This document shows, one piece after another, positions 7,998-16,153 of a stretch of 64,000 nucleotides of DNA. Origin of the DNA: JACMLD01 sp044223995 (GTDB lineage Bacteria; Bacteroidota; Bacteroidia; Chitinophagales; Chitinophagaceae); NCBI GenBank assembly GCA_044223995.1, contig JBGALE010000005.1:62001-126000 (forward strand), written 5' to 3'. Numbering within the stretch: the stretch's first letter is position 1; each line of letters opens with the position of its first letter. The notes below the pieces were generated by a model. That model was not told where the DNA came from. It saw nothing but the letters and a program-made list of their open reading frames with translations, and ran no database searches. Both the position numbers and the translations under genes were made by a program.

Positions 7998-8986
7998 GCA
8001 AGAGGTTTTAGCAATTGTTCGTCGCGGATATGATGTGCGCAATGAAAATGCCCGAGGGGGCAGGCTTTTTTACCGTGCAACCCACAGGGACGGCAATCCA
8101 GCTTTTCCTCCACCTCTACGATGAAATGTTTATCACTCAGTGGTCCAAAGCCGAAAGACGGTAAGGTAGAACAATAGACCGCCACAGTGGGTGCATTTAC
8201 AGAAGATGCGAAATGCATGGGTGCAGAATCATTGACATAATTTATGACGGCACCTTTCATCAAAGCTGCTGAAGCCAGGAAACCTACCTGTCCACACAAA
8301 CTGACAATGCCTTCGCGTCCACTGCGGGTGATCATCTCCGCACAGATGGCTTTATCGGATGGCGCCCCGATTAAATAAATGGTATACCGGGCAGGTACTT
8401 TTTGAATGAAGTCAATCCACTTTTCGGCAGGATACTGTTTGGTAAACCATACGGAAGCAGGTGCGATGCAGATATACGGTGAATGCTGATAGGCAGCTAC
8501 CGCTGCATAATCTGCGGCAGCGGGATATAATTTCGGACGAAAGACGGTATCGTCCGTAAAATGTGCAATGAGTGCATTGTTCCTCTCAATTTCATGAACC
8601 GGATGATTGCTGGTGCTGATAACATGTTTTACTTTCCGGGTGAATAAAAAACTGAATGGGTTTTTGTCGAACCCGATGGTTTCTTTGGCACCGGAGAAAG
8701 CGGTGAGTATACCGGTGGCTGCAAACCGCTGTACATTGATCACTTTATCGTACCTGCGCTTGCGTATCAGCGAGAGCATGCGCAGCAGGTTTTTTATTTT
8801 TCCCTCCTGCTTGTTCCATACCAGGGTTTCGTGCAGGAAGGGATGGTCTTTTAGCAACCCTTCGTTTCCCTTTCTGACCAGGTAATCAATGTCAGCATCA
8901 GGGAAATATGCATGCAGCTTTTCCAGGATGCCGGTGGCCAGCACCGCATCGCCGATAAAAGCTGTTTGTATGACGAGTAATTTCAA
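7994..8986 (-). CDS. Glycosyltransferase family 9 (heptosyltransferase-like)
   Basis: 330 residues with a TTG start. The opening MKLLVIQTAFIGDAVLATGILEKL and the following FPDADIDYLVRKGNEGLL are typical of GT9, the ADP-heptose:LPS heptosyltransferase family. The C-terminal half has APASVWFTKQYPAEKW and the nucleotide-sugar site NYVNDSAPMHFASSVNAPTV. It ends in a Cys/His-rich stretch (DCRPCGLHGKKACPLGHFHC) seen in several GT9 members. It probably adds a heptose or related sugar to the lipopolysaccharide core at the inner face of the cytoplasmic membrane. No other LPS gene is adjacent, so the acceptor is unknown. Confidence 0.85.
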   Translation of the reverse strand: MKLLVIQTAFIGDAVLATGILEKLHAYFPDADIDYLVRKGNEGLLKDHPFLHETLVWNKQEGKIKNLLRMLSLIRKRRYDKVINVQRFAATGILTAFSGAKETIGFDKNPFSFLFTRKVKHVISTSNHPVHEIERNNALIAHFTDDTVFRPKLYPAAADYAAVAAYQHSPYICIAPASVWFTKQYPAEKWIDFIQKVPARYTIYLIGAPSDKAICAEMITRSGREGIVSLCGQVGFLASAALMKGAVINYVNDSAPMHFASSVNAPTVAVYCSTLPSFGFGPLSDKHFIVEVEEKLDCRPCGLHGKKACPLGHFHCAHHIRDEQLLKPLA

Positions 8987-9034
8987 CGGGGGTTTTTTAT
9001 ATTTATTTCAATCTTCGTTTATACCTGCCAGTTA

Positions 9035-9601
9035 TCAGGGCCTTAACACTTCTACCCTTCCATTGCGCCAGCGCACCACCGACGATGCGGCTGATACAGC
9101 CGTATCATCCTGCCTGTATTTGACAACATAATCAACTGCCGAAATTATAGATGGTGAAACTGCTGCATATACCGCTGCCGTTGGTTCCCCACTGATATTG
9201 GCAGAGGTGGACACGATGGGTTTGCGAAACCGTTTGATAAGGTGTTTGCAAAAGGGCTCCTGTACGATGCGGATACCTGCGCTGCCATCGCTGCCCAGTA
9301 CGTTTTCTGCCAGGCCGATGATGCCCTCATACACGACGGTAGTGGGTTTGCTGACGGTTTGGAGGTAATCAAATAAAGCCATATCCGGTGCGGCTACATA
9401 CTGCAGTATATCGCGCTCGCCGGCTACCAGTACGATCATGCTTTTTTCGGCCGGCCGTTGTTTGATTTGGTACAATTTTTCCACGGCAGCGGCATTGGTG
9501 GCATCGCAACCCAGTCCCCAAACGGTATCTGTCGGGTACAAAATAGTGCCTCCCTTCTTCAGCACTTCCAGGCATTGCTCTATGTCGGCGGTAAAATCCA
9601 T
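9035..9601 (-). CDS. tsaC: L-threonylcarbamoyladenylate synthase (Sua5/YrdC/YciO family)
   Basis: 188 residues. It makes threonylcarbamoyl-AMP from threonine, bicarbonate and ATP, the first step of t6A37 formation in ANN-decoding tRNAs. Visible family signatures are GGTILYPTDTVWGLGCDATN near residue 17, the KQRPAEKSMIVLV nucleotide/threonine-binding segment, and PIVSTSANISGEPTA near residue 130. The length fits the stand-alone YrdC domain without the Sua5 C-terminal extension. An exact -7 element TATCTTTG (9616-9609) ends seven bases before the ATG, again implying an almost leaderless mRNA. Confidence 0.92.
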   Translation of the reverse strand: MDFTADIEQCLEVLKKGGTILYPTDTVWGLGCDATNAAAVEKLYQIKQRPAEKSMIVLVAGERDILQYVAAPDMALFDYLQTVSKPTTVVYEGIIGLAENVLGSDGSAGIRIVQEPFCKHLIKRFRKPIVSTSANISGEPTAAVYAAVSPSIISAVDYVVKYRQDDTAVSAASSVVRWRNGRVEVLRP

Positions 9602-9620
9602 GTGGGCGCAAAGATAAGGG

Positions 9621-9655
9621 GGGAAGGTGAAAGGCGCGAGGCAGAAGGCTGAGGG
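9621..9655. repeat. Short heptamer-phased tract
   Basis: Five 7-base words in register (GGGAAGG, TGAAAGG, CGCGAGG, CAGAAGG, CTGAGGG) lie upstream of tsaC on its minus strand. This is weaker than the longer tracts but has the same purine-strand asymmetry. Confidence 0.5.
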
Positions 9656-9691
9656 CTGGATTTACACCCGCCCCATTTGCACATTTAGCAA

Positions 9692-10105
9692 TTAGTACAT
9701 CTTGAGTTTCCACACAAACTTATCTTTCTCCCTGTAAAATTTGACTGTTCCGCGGTAACTATTCAAATCATACTGTTCTGTCTCTTTATATTTTTCCACG
9801 TCTTTGACATGATCCGAAAAAAAGAATACCATCGTGTTGCTGTCAATGGTTTTGAAATTGGTATTCGTGTACCGAAAGCCGGTAAAAGCATCGTAGTATT
9901 TTTTTCCCTTGCTGATAAAATCTTCTTTCGACAATGGCCAGCTGTTTTGCTCTATCCTGAAATCCACGATTCTTGACATTAATTCTATGGAGGGTTGCTC
10001 CTCTTTGATATTCTTTCTGCTCTTGGGTGTATAGGTAAAATGTTCGCAGGAAGAAAACAACAAAACGACGGCAATGGGCATCAACAGTCGGGTAAAAATT
10101 TTCAT
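9692..10105 (-). CDS. Small lipoprotein, unknown function
   Basis: 137 residues. The signal MKIFTRLLMPIAVVLLFSSC ends in a lipobox with Cys20, followed by a soluble domain of mixed alpha/beta composition with many Lys and Tyr (YNLNSYRGTVKFYREKDKFVW near the end, with D for the first N). It would be anchored to the inner or outer membrane facing the periplasm. I do not recognise a family. It lies between tsaC and an outer-membrane protein gene, all on the minus strand, but the gaps of 90 and 173 bases leave an operon uncertain. Confidence 0.7.
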   Translation of the reverse strand: MKIFTRLLMPIAVVLLFSSCEHFTYTPKSRKNIKEEQPSIELMSRIVDFRIEQNSWPLSKEDFISKGKKYYDAFTGFRYTNTNFKTIDSNTMVFFFSDHVKDVEKYKETEQYDLNSYRGTVKFYREKDKFVWKLKMY

Positions 10106-10233
10106 GCAGCGAATTTATTTGGCTATTAATAATGAAAGGTCATACTTTAACTGCCAAAACTATATCGGTTTGCTGACAAATAATAAAATCCGAGGCCGAC
10201 TGGCTGCAGATTTATATTATTATTATGATCATT

Positions 10234-10275
10234 TATACCTTTCTCCCTCCCCCTTTTACCTATTGCTTTTTACCA
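10234..10275. repeat. Short heptamer-phased pyrimidine tract
   Basis: Six words in 7-base register (TATACCT, TTCTCCC, TCCCCCT, TTTACCT, ATTGCTT, TTTACCA) end three bases before the stop codon of the minus-strand outer-membrane gene. Confidence 0.55.
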
Positions 10276-10278
10276 GCG

Positions 10279-11166
10279 TCAAAACTTATAACTTATTTCA
10301 AACGTACAGAAGAAACTATTCTCCAGTTTTTCGGTGAATGTTTTGCTGATGGTATTGTTACCAACACTGGGTTTCAGGTTTACGGTTACCGTAGCCGGGT
10401 TAACAGGTATTGCAAAAGCAGGTGTAATACCAAAAGTGACTTGTTTAACCGTATAATTGACGGGGATGCTCCATTCGTAATCGAGTATTTTGAACCTCGA
10501 CGCGTCGGTTAAATCGGCGGTGATATCGTAATAAACACCTGTACCGTTTTTACGTTTCAGCTTTGCATATTTCCGGTTGGCATAATAATTACCATAATAA
10601 TGCTGCGTACTTGCATTGGCAATAAATGAAGGTGTTATCTCCAACCTGTCGTCCGCTGCATAGAAGCTATGATCCAGTGAGAACGCTGCTGTATAGTCGG
10701 TGCTTTTACCCAAATTAATTCCACCCTGCAGGGTTGGATGTATAAAGCCCAGGTCATACCCTAATGAGGCACCAAATCCTCCCTCTACTTCGGATTTGAC
10801 ATTGGTACTATTGCTGTTGTAAAATGACTTGAAGGCACTGATTTCCCCATCCAGTTTGTTAATGGTAAAATCATATCCTGCGTCTATGTTAAATACATCG
10901 ATGCGGCTATTGGCACTGGAAGACAGGTACGACAGTGACCCACTGATATAAAAGCCGGACTTATCATAATAACCAAGGCTGGGCGTGATATACGGTGTGA
11001 GGATGGAATCCTTTCTTCCGTTAAACACAGAATTGGTTTGATAGCTCACCGAAAACTTTCCATACGACTTTGGTGGCGTTGTTTTACTGCCGGTAGAATC
11101 GGTATCCTGGGCAAATACATGACAAAGCGATGCCGAACACAAGAGCGTGAATAGTATTTTTTTCAT
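10279..11166 (-). CDS. Outer-membrane beta-barrel-like protein, unknown function
   Basis: 295 residues. The signal peptide MKKILFTLLCSASLCHVFAQ is followed by alternating short strands rich in Tyr, Ser and Phe (SLGYYDKSGFYISGSLSYLS and similar), and the protein ends in CTFEISYKF. Terminal aromatic residues and the strand pattern suggest a barrel of perhaps 12 or more strands in the outer membrane. No specific transporter family is recognised. The ATG at 11166 is chosen because it opens a clean signal peptide; the open frame continues 83 codons upstream without signal-like features. Confidence 0.7.
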   Translation of the reverse strand: MKKILFTLLCSASLCHVFAQDTDSTGSKTTPPKSYGKFSVSYQTNSVFNGRKDSILTPYITPSLGYYDKSGFYISGSLSYLSSSANSRIDVFNIDAGYDFTINKLDGEISAFKSFYNSNSTNVKSEVEGGFGASLGYDLGFIHPTLQGGINLGKSTDYTAAFSLDHSFYAADDRLEITPSFIANASTQHYYGNYYANRKYAKLKRKNGTGVYYDITADLTDASRFKILDYEWSIPVNYTVKQVTFGITPAFAIPVNPATVTVNLKPSVGNNTISKTFTEKLENSFFCTFEISYKF

Positions 11167-11496
11167 GTTGGTGGTTTCAGGGCAAAAAAGGGTTAGGGCA
11201 TTCTTTTGAATAAATGGGTTTACTGACTGGCAATTATTGACCTTATTGCAGCCGGAAGGTTTAAAACGGAACCTGCCTGTCTTTATTTTCAAGATGCCTG
11301 TCAACTGCAATTCATTAACAAAAATCCATTTGGCAAACGAGTGATAGTATTTCATCTTATAGAGGAAGCTAAAAGAGGAGCAGGCCGATAGTAGTTTGTC
11401 CACGGACGCAGGCATTCACGCTGCACTGCATAAAATTATTGCACTTATTCATGCTAACCAGTCTTTCCTTATCTTCGCGGGCAAATCATTCTTAGT
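11167..11496. other. Divergent intergenic region, no gene seen
   Basis: 330 bases between the minus-strand barrel gene and sucC. It should contain both promoters. For sucC the best candidate is TATCTTCG (11470-11477), one mismatch from TAnnTTTG, 19 bases before the ATG; no matching -33 element was found. I see no small gene, RNA or repeat here. Confidence 0.4.
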
Positions 11497-12658
11497 ATGA
11501 ACCTCCACGAGTACCAGGCAAAAGAATTACTGAAAAAATACAATGTTCCCGTACAGGAAGGCATACCGGTCGACAGGGCCGATGCAGCAGAAGAAGCCTA
11601 TAAACAAATGAAAGTACAAACCGGAAATAACTTTGCCGTGGTAAAAGCCCAGATACATGCAGGTGGCCGTGGCAAGGGGAAAATAGCCGGTACAGAACAA
11701 CGTGGCGTGGCCGTTGGTAAGAATGCCGAAGAAATCAAACAGATCGCGTCCAATATATTAGGTGGTACACTGGTAACCATTCAAACCGGACCTGCCGGAA
11801 AAAAAGTCAATAAAGTTTTGGTGGCACAGGATGTATACTATCCCGGCCCCAACCCGGTGAAGGAATTTTATCTTTCAATTTTACTGGATCGTACAAAGGG
11901 ACAAAACGTGATCATGTACAGCACCGAAGGCGGTGTGAACATTGAAGATGTGGCACATGATACACCGGAGAAAATTTTTAAAGAATGGGTACACCCGGGC
12001 TTTCCGCTCCAGGCTTTCCAACTGCGTAAAGTTTGTTACCAACCTATACAATGCTTATGTAGGGCTCGATTGCAGTATGCTGGAGATAAATCCATTGTTT
12101 AAAACAAGCGATGAAAAAATTATTGCAGTGGATTGCAAGATGAACCTGGACGACAATGCGATGATGCGCCATCCCGAGCTGGAGGCATTGCGCGATATCA
12201 ACGAAGAAGACCCTACCGAAGTAGAAGCCGGTAAATACAACCTCAATTTTGTGAAACTGGATGGCAACGTAGGTTGTATGGTGAATGGCGCCGGTCTTGC
12301 GATGGCTACCATGGATATGATCAAACTGAGTGGTGGCGAACCAGCCAACTTCCTCGATGTGGGCGGTACAGCCAATGCACAAACCGTGGAAGCGGGATTT
12401 CGCATTATATTAAAAGATCCAAAGGTAAAGGCCATTCTCATCAACATATTTGGCGGTATTGTGCGCTGTGATCGTGTAGCACAGGGTGTCATTGATGCAT
12501 ACAAAAGCATGGGTAATATCAGCGTGCCCATCATCGTGCGCCTGCAGGGTACCAATGCAACAGAAGCAAAAAAACTGATTGACGAAAGCGGACTGAAGGT
12601 ACAGTCTGCCATCCTGCTTAGTGAAGCCGCCGCCCTCGTCAACAAGGCTGTGTCATAA
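11497..12658 (+). pseudogene. sucC: Succinyl-CoA ligase beta subunit, broken by an internal 50-nt deletion/frameshift
   Basis: Normal SucC joins CoA and succinate with ATP or GTP hydrolysis in the TCA cycle. Codons from 11497 give MNLHEYQAKELLKKYNVPVQ, then AQIHAGGRGKGKIAGTEQRG (ATP-grasp) and MYSTEGGVNIEDVAHDTPEK, all intact. At about 12018 the frame is lost. Conserved sequence resumes in another frame with CVKFVTNLYNAYVGLDCSML (from 12023) and runs to the normal end, including GCMVNGAGLAMATMDMIKLS and INIFGGIVRCDRVAQGV. In Bacteroidota homologues, by memory, 18 residues (a QARKIAFNLGLSG-type segment) separate these points. Here only four bases do, so about 50 nt are missing. Read literally, frame 1 stops at 12102 and gives 201 residues. 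Everything else is well conserved, so the lesion is recent or an assembly error. No sucD is adjacent. Confidence 0.85.
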
Positions 12659-12690
12659 ATCACCCGCTTACTAATCACTGATTAATAGTG

Positions 12691-12716
12691 AACGCCTGCG
12701 GATATCCGCGGGCGTT
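12691..12716 (+). terminator. Strong hairpin terminator after sucC
   Basis: AACGCCTGCGGA (12691-12702) pairs with TCCGCGGGCGTT (12705-12716) over twelve bases with one T.G pair and a two-base centre. T-rich sequence follows. It lies about 30 bases after the sucC stop codon. Confidence 0.7.
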
Positions 12717-12930
12717 TGCATGTTGTCGAAATAATTCTGCGCCTGCAGTATTACGCAACTACCGGCCGGGGACAAATCCATATACCACCGCCTGATTTTA
12801 CTAGTAAAAATGCGCCTTTTTTACTGGCCCTTCTCCTCTATGAATCCATATTTGTTTGGATTACATTAGATGACCGGCACAGCCCATTGAATGAACCATC
12901 GCCGGTATATTTTTTCACCAATCCATACCT

Positions 12931-13356
12931 ATGAGAGAACATTTACTCTTCAGCAAACCGGTTCACAAAATTCATAAGGAATTCTCCATCCAACTGGCTA
13001 CCTTTTTAGGCGGCCCGCTGGCAGGCGCCTATCTCGTGGCAGAAAATTTCCGTGCAATGGGTGATACTTCCGGTGCGCGTAAAACATGGATAGTAGCTAT
13101 CACAGGGACACTTCTTTTGATGGGCGTCATCTCCATGATACCTGATGATGTGCATATCCCTAACATCGCTTATCCTATTACCTATGTTTGCTTTTTAACA
13201 GTCATGCTGATCCGTTTCCAGCGCAGGCAAATACAAGAGCACCTTCAAAATGGTGGTGGCGTTTACAGCATCTGGCGTGCATTGCTCGTGGCAGCCATCA
13301 GTTTTATCATTCTTGTATTCATTGCCCTCCTGTTGGTATTGGCAACAGGCTGGTAA
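12931..13356 (+). CDS. Small integral membrane protein, unknown function
   Basis: 141 residues. A short cytoplasmic N-terminus (MREHLLFSKPVHKIHKEFSI) is followed by hydrophobic segments at about 22-40, 52-70, 78-95 and 112-140, giving three or four membrane helices. A basic loop (RFQRRQIQEHLQNGG) precedes the last helix. No family is recognised. It lies alone between the sucC terminator and the first permease gene. A 9-base inverted repeat (AAACCGAAC at 13458-13466, GTTCGGTTT at 13506-13514) and a repeated TTTGCATATC word lie in the 251-base gap downstream, which has no other gene. Confidence 0.7.
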   Translation: MREHLLFSKPVHKIHKEFSIQLATFLGGPLAGAYLVAENFRAMGDTSGARKTWIVAITGTLLLMGVISMIPDDVHIPNIAYPITYVCFLTVMLIRFQRRQIQEHLQNGGGVYSIWRALLVAAISFIILVFIALLLVLATGW

Positions 13357-13607
13357 CAGACACATTCGTTACAGTCCGTTTACCCGTTCGCAGCTAACTT
13401 ATCATGTTACTGTAACGGTTCCGGTACACTCATCAAAAGTGGACGATGATTGTATCAAAACCGAACAGTGCATTCCATTCTCCATTGCTAAAAGATTGAT
13501 TCCTAGTTCGGTTTCAATCGGGTATTATTATTGAATCCTTTTGCATATCCTGCACCCATTGAAAGCCATTTCAACCAATCATTTGCATATCGTTAATCAA
13601 AAAATTT

Positions 13608-16007
13608 ATGCTGAGAAACTATTTTTTCATTGCCTGGCGTAACTTAAAAAAGAACAAGGTTTTTTCTTTTATCAATATTCTTGGCCTTACAGCGGGACTG
13701 GCGGCCTGTTTACTGATTGGAGTGTATATACAGCACGAACTGAGTTACGATAAATTTCATAACAACGCTGACCGCATCGTTCGCACAACGATGGAATATG
13801 GAAAAAGCGGAACAGTGAATACAACAGCCAGTACCGGAACAAAGGTGGGCCCCGAATTCAAGCGCCGGTTTCCCCTGGTGGAAGAATATGCCCGCACCTT
13901 CCTCAGTCATAACGTAGTAAAATCCGGGGAAAAAATATTTGAAGAACCGCGAATACTCTTTGCTGACCCGGCATTCTTTAAAATATTTTCCTTTCACCTG
14001 CTGGAAGGTGATGCTGCTTCTGCACTGGATGCTCCCGATAAAATTGTCATTACGCAGTCAATGGCAAAAAAATATTTTGGAACCGGTGAAGCATTGAACC
14101 AAACCATTACTACTGCCGGCAAAGACATGAAAGTGTCTGCCGTTTGTGAAGACGTACCTCAACAGTCACAAATAAAATTTGATTTCGTTACACAATTCCT
14201 CAACCTCAGTAACGGTGTAAAAGAAGAAACCTGGTGGACGGCCAACTGGATAACGTATTTCCTGCTGCGTGATGAAAAAAGTATTGCCCCTTTTCAGCAA
14301 CAGGTCAATGCCTATATGAAAACACCGGAAGTAAGAGCAGATGCACGACTGGATGGCAACGATTTTCTTTCCTATCACCTGGAGCCGTTGACCAAAGTGC
14401 ATTTGTATTCGTCGCTGGCAGGATTTGAACCGAACGGCAGCATACGGTATATTTATATGTTTGGCATCATTGCAGTATTGATATTAATTATTGCCTGCGC
14501 CAATTATACCAACCTGGCTACCGCACAGTCTGCTGGCCGTACGGGTGAAATTGGCATGAGAAAAGTAATGGGTGCATCCAAGCGACAGGTGTTTGCACAA
14601 TTTATCGGGGAGTCATCGGTGATTACATTTATAGCGGCTGCGCTGGCATTTGTATCAGGAATACTGCTACTGCCTTATTTCAATACCATTACTGGCAAAC
14701 AATTTACTACTGCACAAATCCTGCAGCCACTGACGATGGTACTCACCATCTTATTTGCTGCAGCGGTTAGTTTCTTTGCCGGGCTTTATCCGGCATTGGT
14801 ATTAGCTGGTACTGAAATTATGGGTGTACTCAAGAAAGGGTTTCGCTTTACGGGAGGGAATAATATGCTGCGCAAGACATTGATCGTTGCCCAATTTGGC
14901 ATTTCTGTTTTTCTTATCATATATACGGTGATCATTTTACAGCAGATGGATTATATGCAAACCAGGAACCTGGGTTATGATAAAGATCATGTGGTGGTAT
15001 TGCCGATTGGCGGAAAGATGCTGAATGATTTTGCCAACCTCAAAACAGCTTTCGGGCAGGTCAATGGCGTAGAAGGTGTGACCGCTGCTTACGAAACACC
15101 GGAATATGTAGAATGGGGCGACGGTATTACAACTGTGGATGAAAAAGGGAAACATGAAATATCGCTGAATGCAATGCCCGTCGATCTTGACTTTACAAAA
15201 ACCATGAAGATGCAACTGGTAGCAGGACGCGATTTCCAGCAATCAGATTTTGCCTTGCAGGATACGAGCAACAACTACGCAAATTATAAGCAATCTTATA
15301 TCATTAACGAAGCGCTGGCCGCCAAAATAGGCTGGACACCGCAACAAGCCATCGGCAAAACTATTGAAAAAGGATCGAGCGGCCCTGTTGTAGGTGTGGT
15401 CAAAGATTTTAATTTCAGCAGCCTGCGTGATCCCATCGGGCCAATGCTTATTTTCCTGGGACGTGATTTCTCCCGGACGTTTATGGTGCGTATCAATGGC
15501 AACAATATGCAATCCTCCCTGGATAATTTATCAGCCGTTTGGAAACAACGCATTCCTGATCGTCCTTTCAATTACCATTTCCTCGATGAAGATTATAATA
15601 AACTCTATGTATCTGAACAAAGAACAGCCTCTTTGTTTGGTGTGTCTGCAGGGCTTGCTATACTACTCGCCTGCCTGGGATTGTTTGGGCTGGCTGCCTT
15701 TACCACCGTTCAAAGAACCAAGGAAATTGGTATCCGTCGTGTACTCGGCGCCAACATCAGCAGCATCACCATACTTGTGGCCAGAAATTTTTTACAATTG
15801 GTGGCTGTGGCTATACTCATAGCAGCACCATTGGCATGGTGGGCAGGAAGCAAGTGGCTGCAAAACTTTGCCTTCCGTATTCCCGTACATCTGTATATTT
15901 TTATTGCCACGGCATTGGTAACGATTTTAATTGCGCTGATCACAGTTGGTTATCATTCTGTAAAAGCTTCGCTGGCAAATCCGGTGAAAAGTTTAAGAAC
16001 AGAGTAA
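13608..16007 (+). CDS. FtsX/MacB-type ABC transporter permease (paralogue 1)
   Basis: 799 residues. It opens MLRNYFFIAWRNLKKNKVFS and then FINILGLTAGLAACLLIGVY, the first membrane helix of the MacB_PCD/FtsX permease family. A periplasmic core domain follows to about residue 280, then three helices around 285-425 that include the family signature ARTGEIGMRKVMGASKRQV-like stretch. A second helix (about 435-460) and periplasmic domain come next. The C-terminal FtsX module contains TKEIGIRRVLGANISSITIL and ends AVKASLANPVKSLRTE-like (VKASLANPVKSLRTE). Such double-module permeases of about 800 residues are abundant in Bacteroidota and act with a separate MacB/LolD-type ATPase in lipoprotein or small-molecule export. 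No ATPase gene is in the window. It is the first of three tandem paralogues. Confidence 0.88.
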   Translation: MLRNYFFIAWRNLKKNKVFSFINILGLTAGLAACLLIGVYIQHELSYDKFHNNADRIVRTTMEYGKSGTVNTTASTGTKVGPEFKRRFPLVEEYARTFLSHNVVKSGEKIFEEPRILFADPAFFKIFSFHLLEGDAASALDAPDKIVITQSMAKKYFGTGEALNQTITTAGKDMKVSAVCEDVPQQSQIKFDFVTQFLNLSNGVKEETWWTANWITYFLLRDEKSIAPFQQQVNAYMKTPEVRADARLDGNDFLSYHLEPLTKVHLYSSLAGFEPNGSIRYIYMFGIIAVLILIIACANYTNLATAQSAGRTGEIGMRKVMGASKRQVFAQFIGESSVITFIAAALAFVSGILLLPYFNTITGKQFTTAQILQPLTMVLTILFAAAVSFFAGLYPALVLAGTEIMGVLKKGFRFTGGNNMLRKTLIVAQFGISVFLIIYTVIILQQMDYMQTRNLGYDKDHVVVLPIGGKMLNDFANLKTAFGQVNGVEGVTAAYETPEYVEWGDGITTVDEKGKHEISLNAMPVDLDFTKTMKMQLVAGRDFQQSDFALQDTSNNYANYKQSYIINEALAAKIGWTPQQAIGKTIEKGSSGPVVGVVKDFNFSSLRDPIGPMLIFLGRDFSRTFMVRINGNNMQSSLDNLSAVWKQRIPDRPFNYHFLDEDYNKLYVSEQRTASLFGVSAGLAILLACLGLFGLAAFTTVQRTKEIGIRRVLGANISSITILVARNFLQLVAVAILIAAPLAWWAGSKWLQNFAFRIPVHLYIFIATALVTILIALITVGYHSVKASLANPVKSLRTE

Positions 16008-16140
16008 GTAATTTATAATTAGTAATTAAAAATTAAGAATTATCATTCCTTATACCGTTTATCCTACACCTTAAACCTTGCACCGTCGCCCTTTGACTAT
16101 TTGCTTTTCTGTTGCTTCTTTTTTGTTTTTTGAATTTTTA
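16008..16140. repeat. Heptamer-phased tract after permease 1
   Basis: Nineteen 7-base words in register begin directly after the stop codon. They run GTAATTT, ATAATTA, GTAATTA, AAAATTA, AGAATTA, then TTATACC, GTTTATC, CTACACC, TTAAACC, TTGCACC, and finally T-rich words. The first 80 bases are nearly identical to the tract after permease 2. Confidence 0.85.
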
Positions 16141-16153
16141 AAAACCACCGACA

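Noticed and set aside
7708..8124. Open frame of 138 codons on the plus strand
   Set aside because: Its first two thirds translate the heptamer tract and the rest lies antisense in the glycosyltransferase gene.
11942..12658. A separate gene for the second half of SucC
   Set aside because: The apparent ATG lies inside the intact first frame, and the first 26 codons are out-of-frame sucC sequence; it is the 3' part of the broken gene.
12716..12934. 72-codon frame between sucC and the membrane-protein gene
   Set aside because: It starts in the tail of the sucC terminator, has no recognisable sequence features and overlaps the next start codon.
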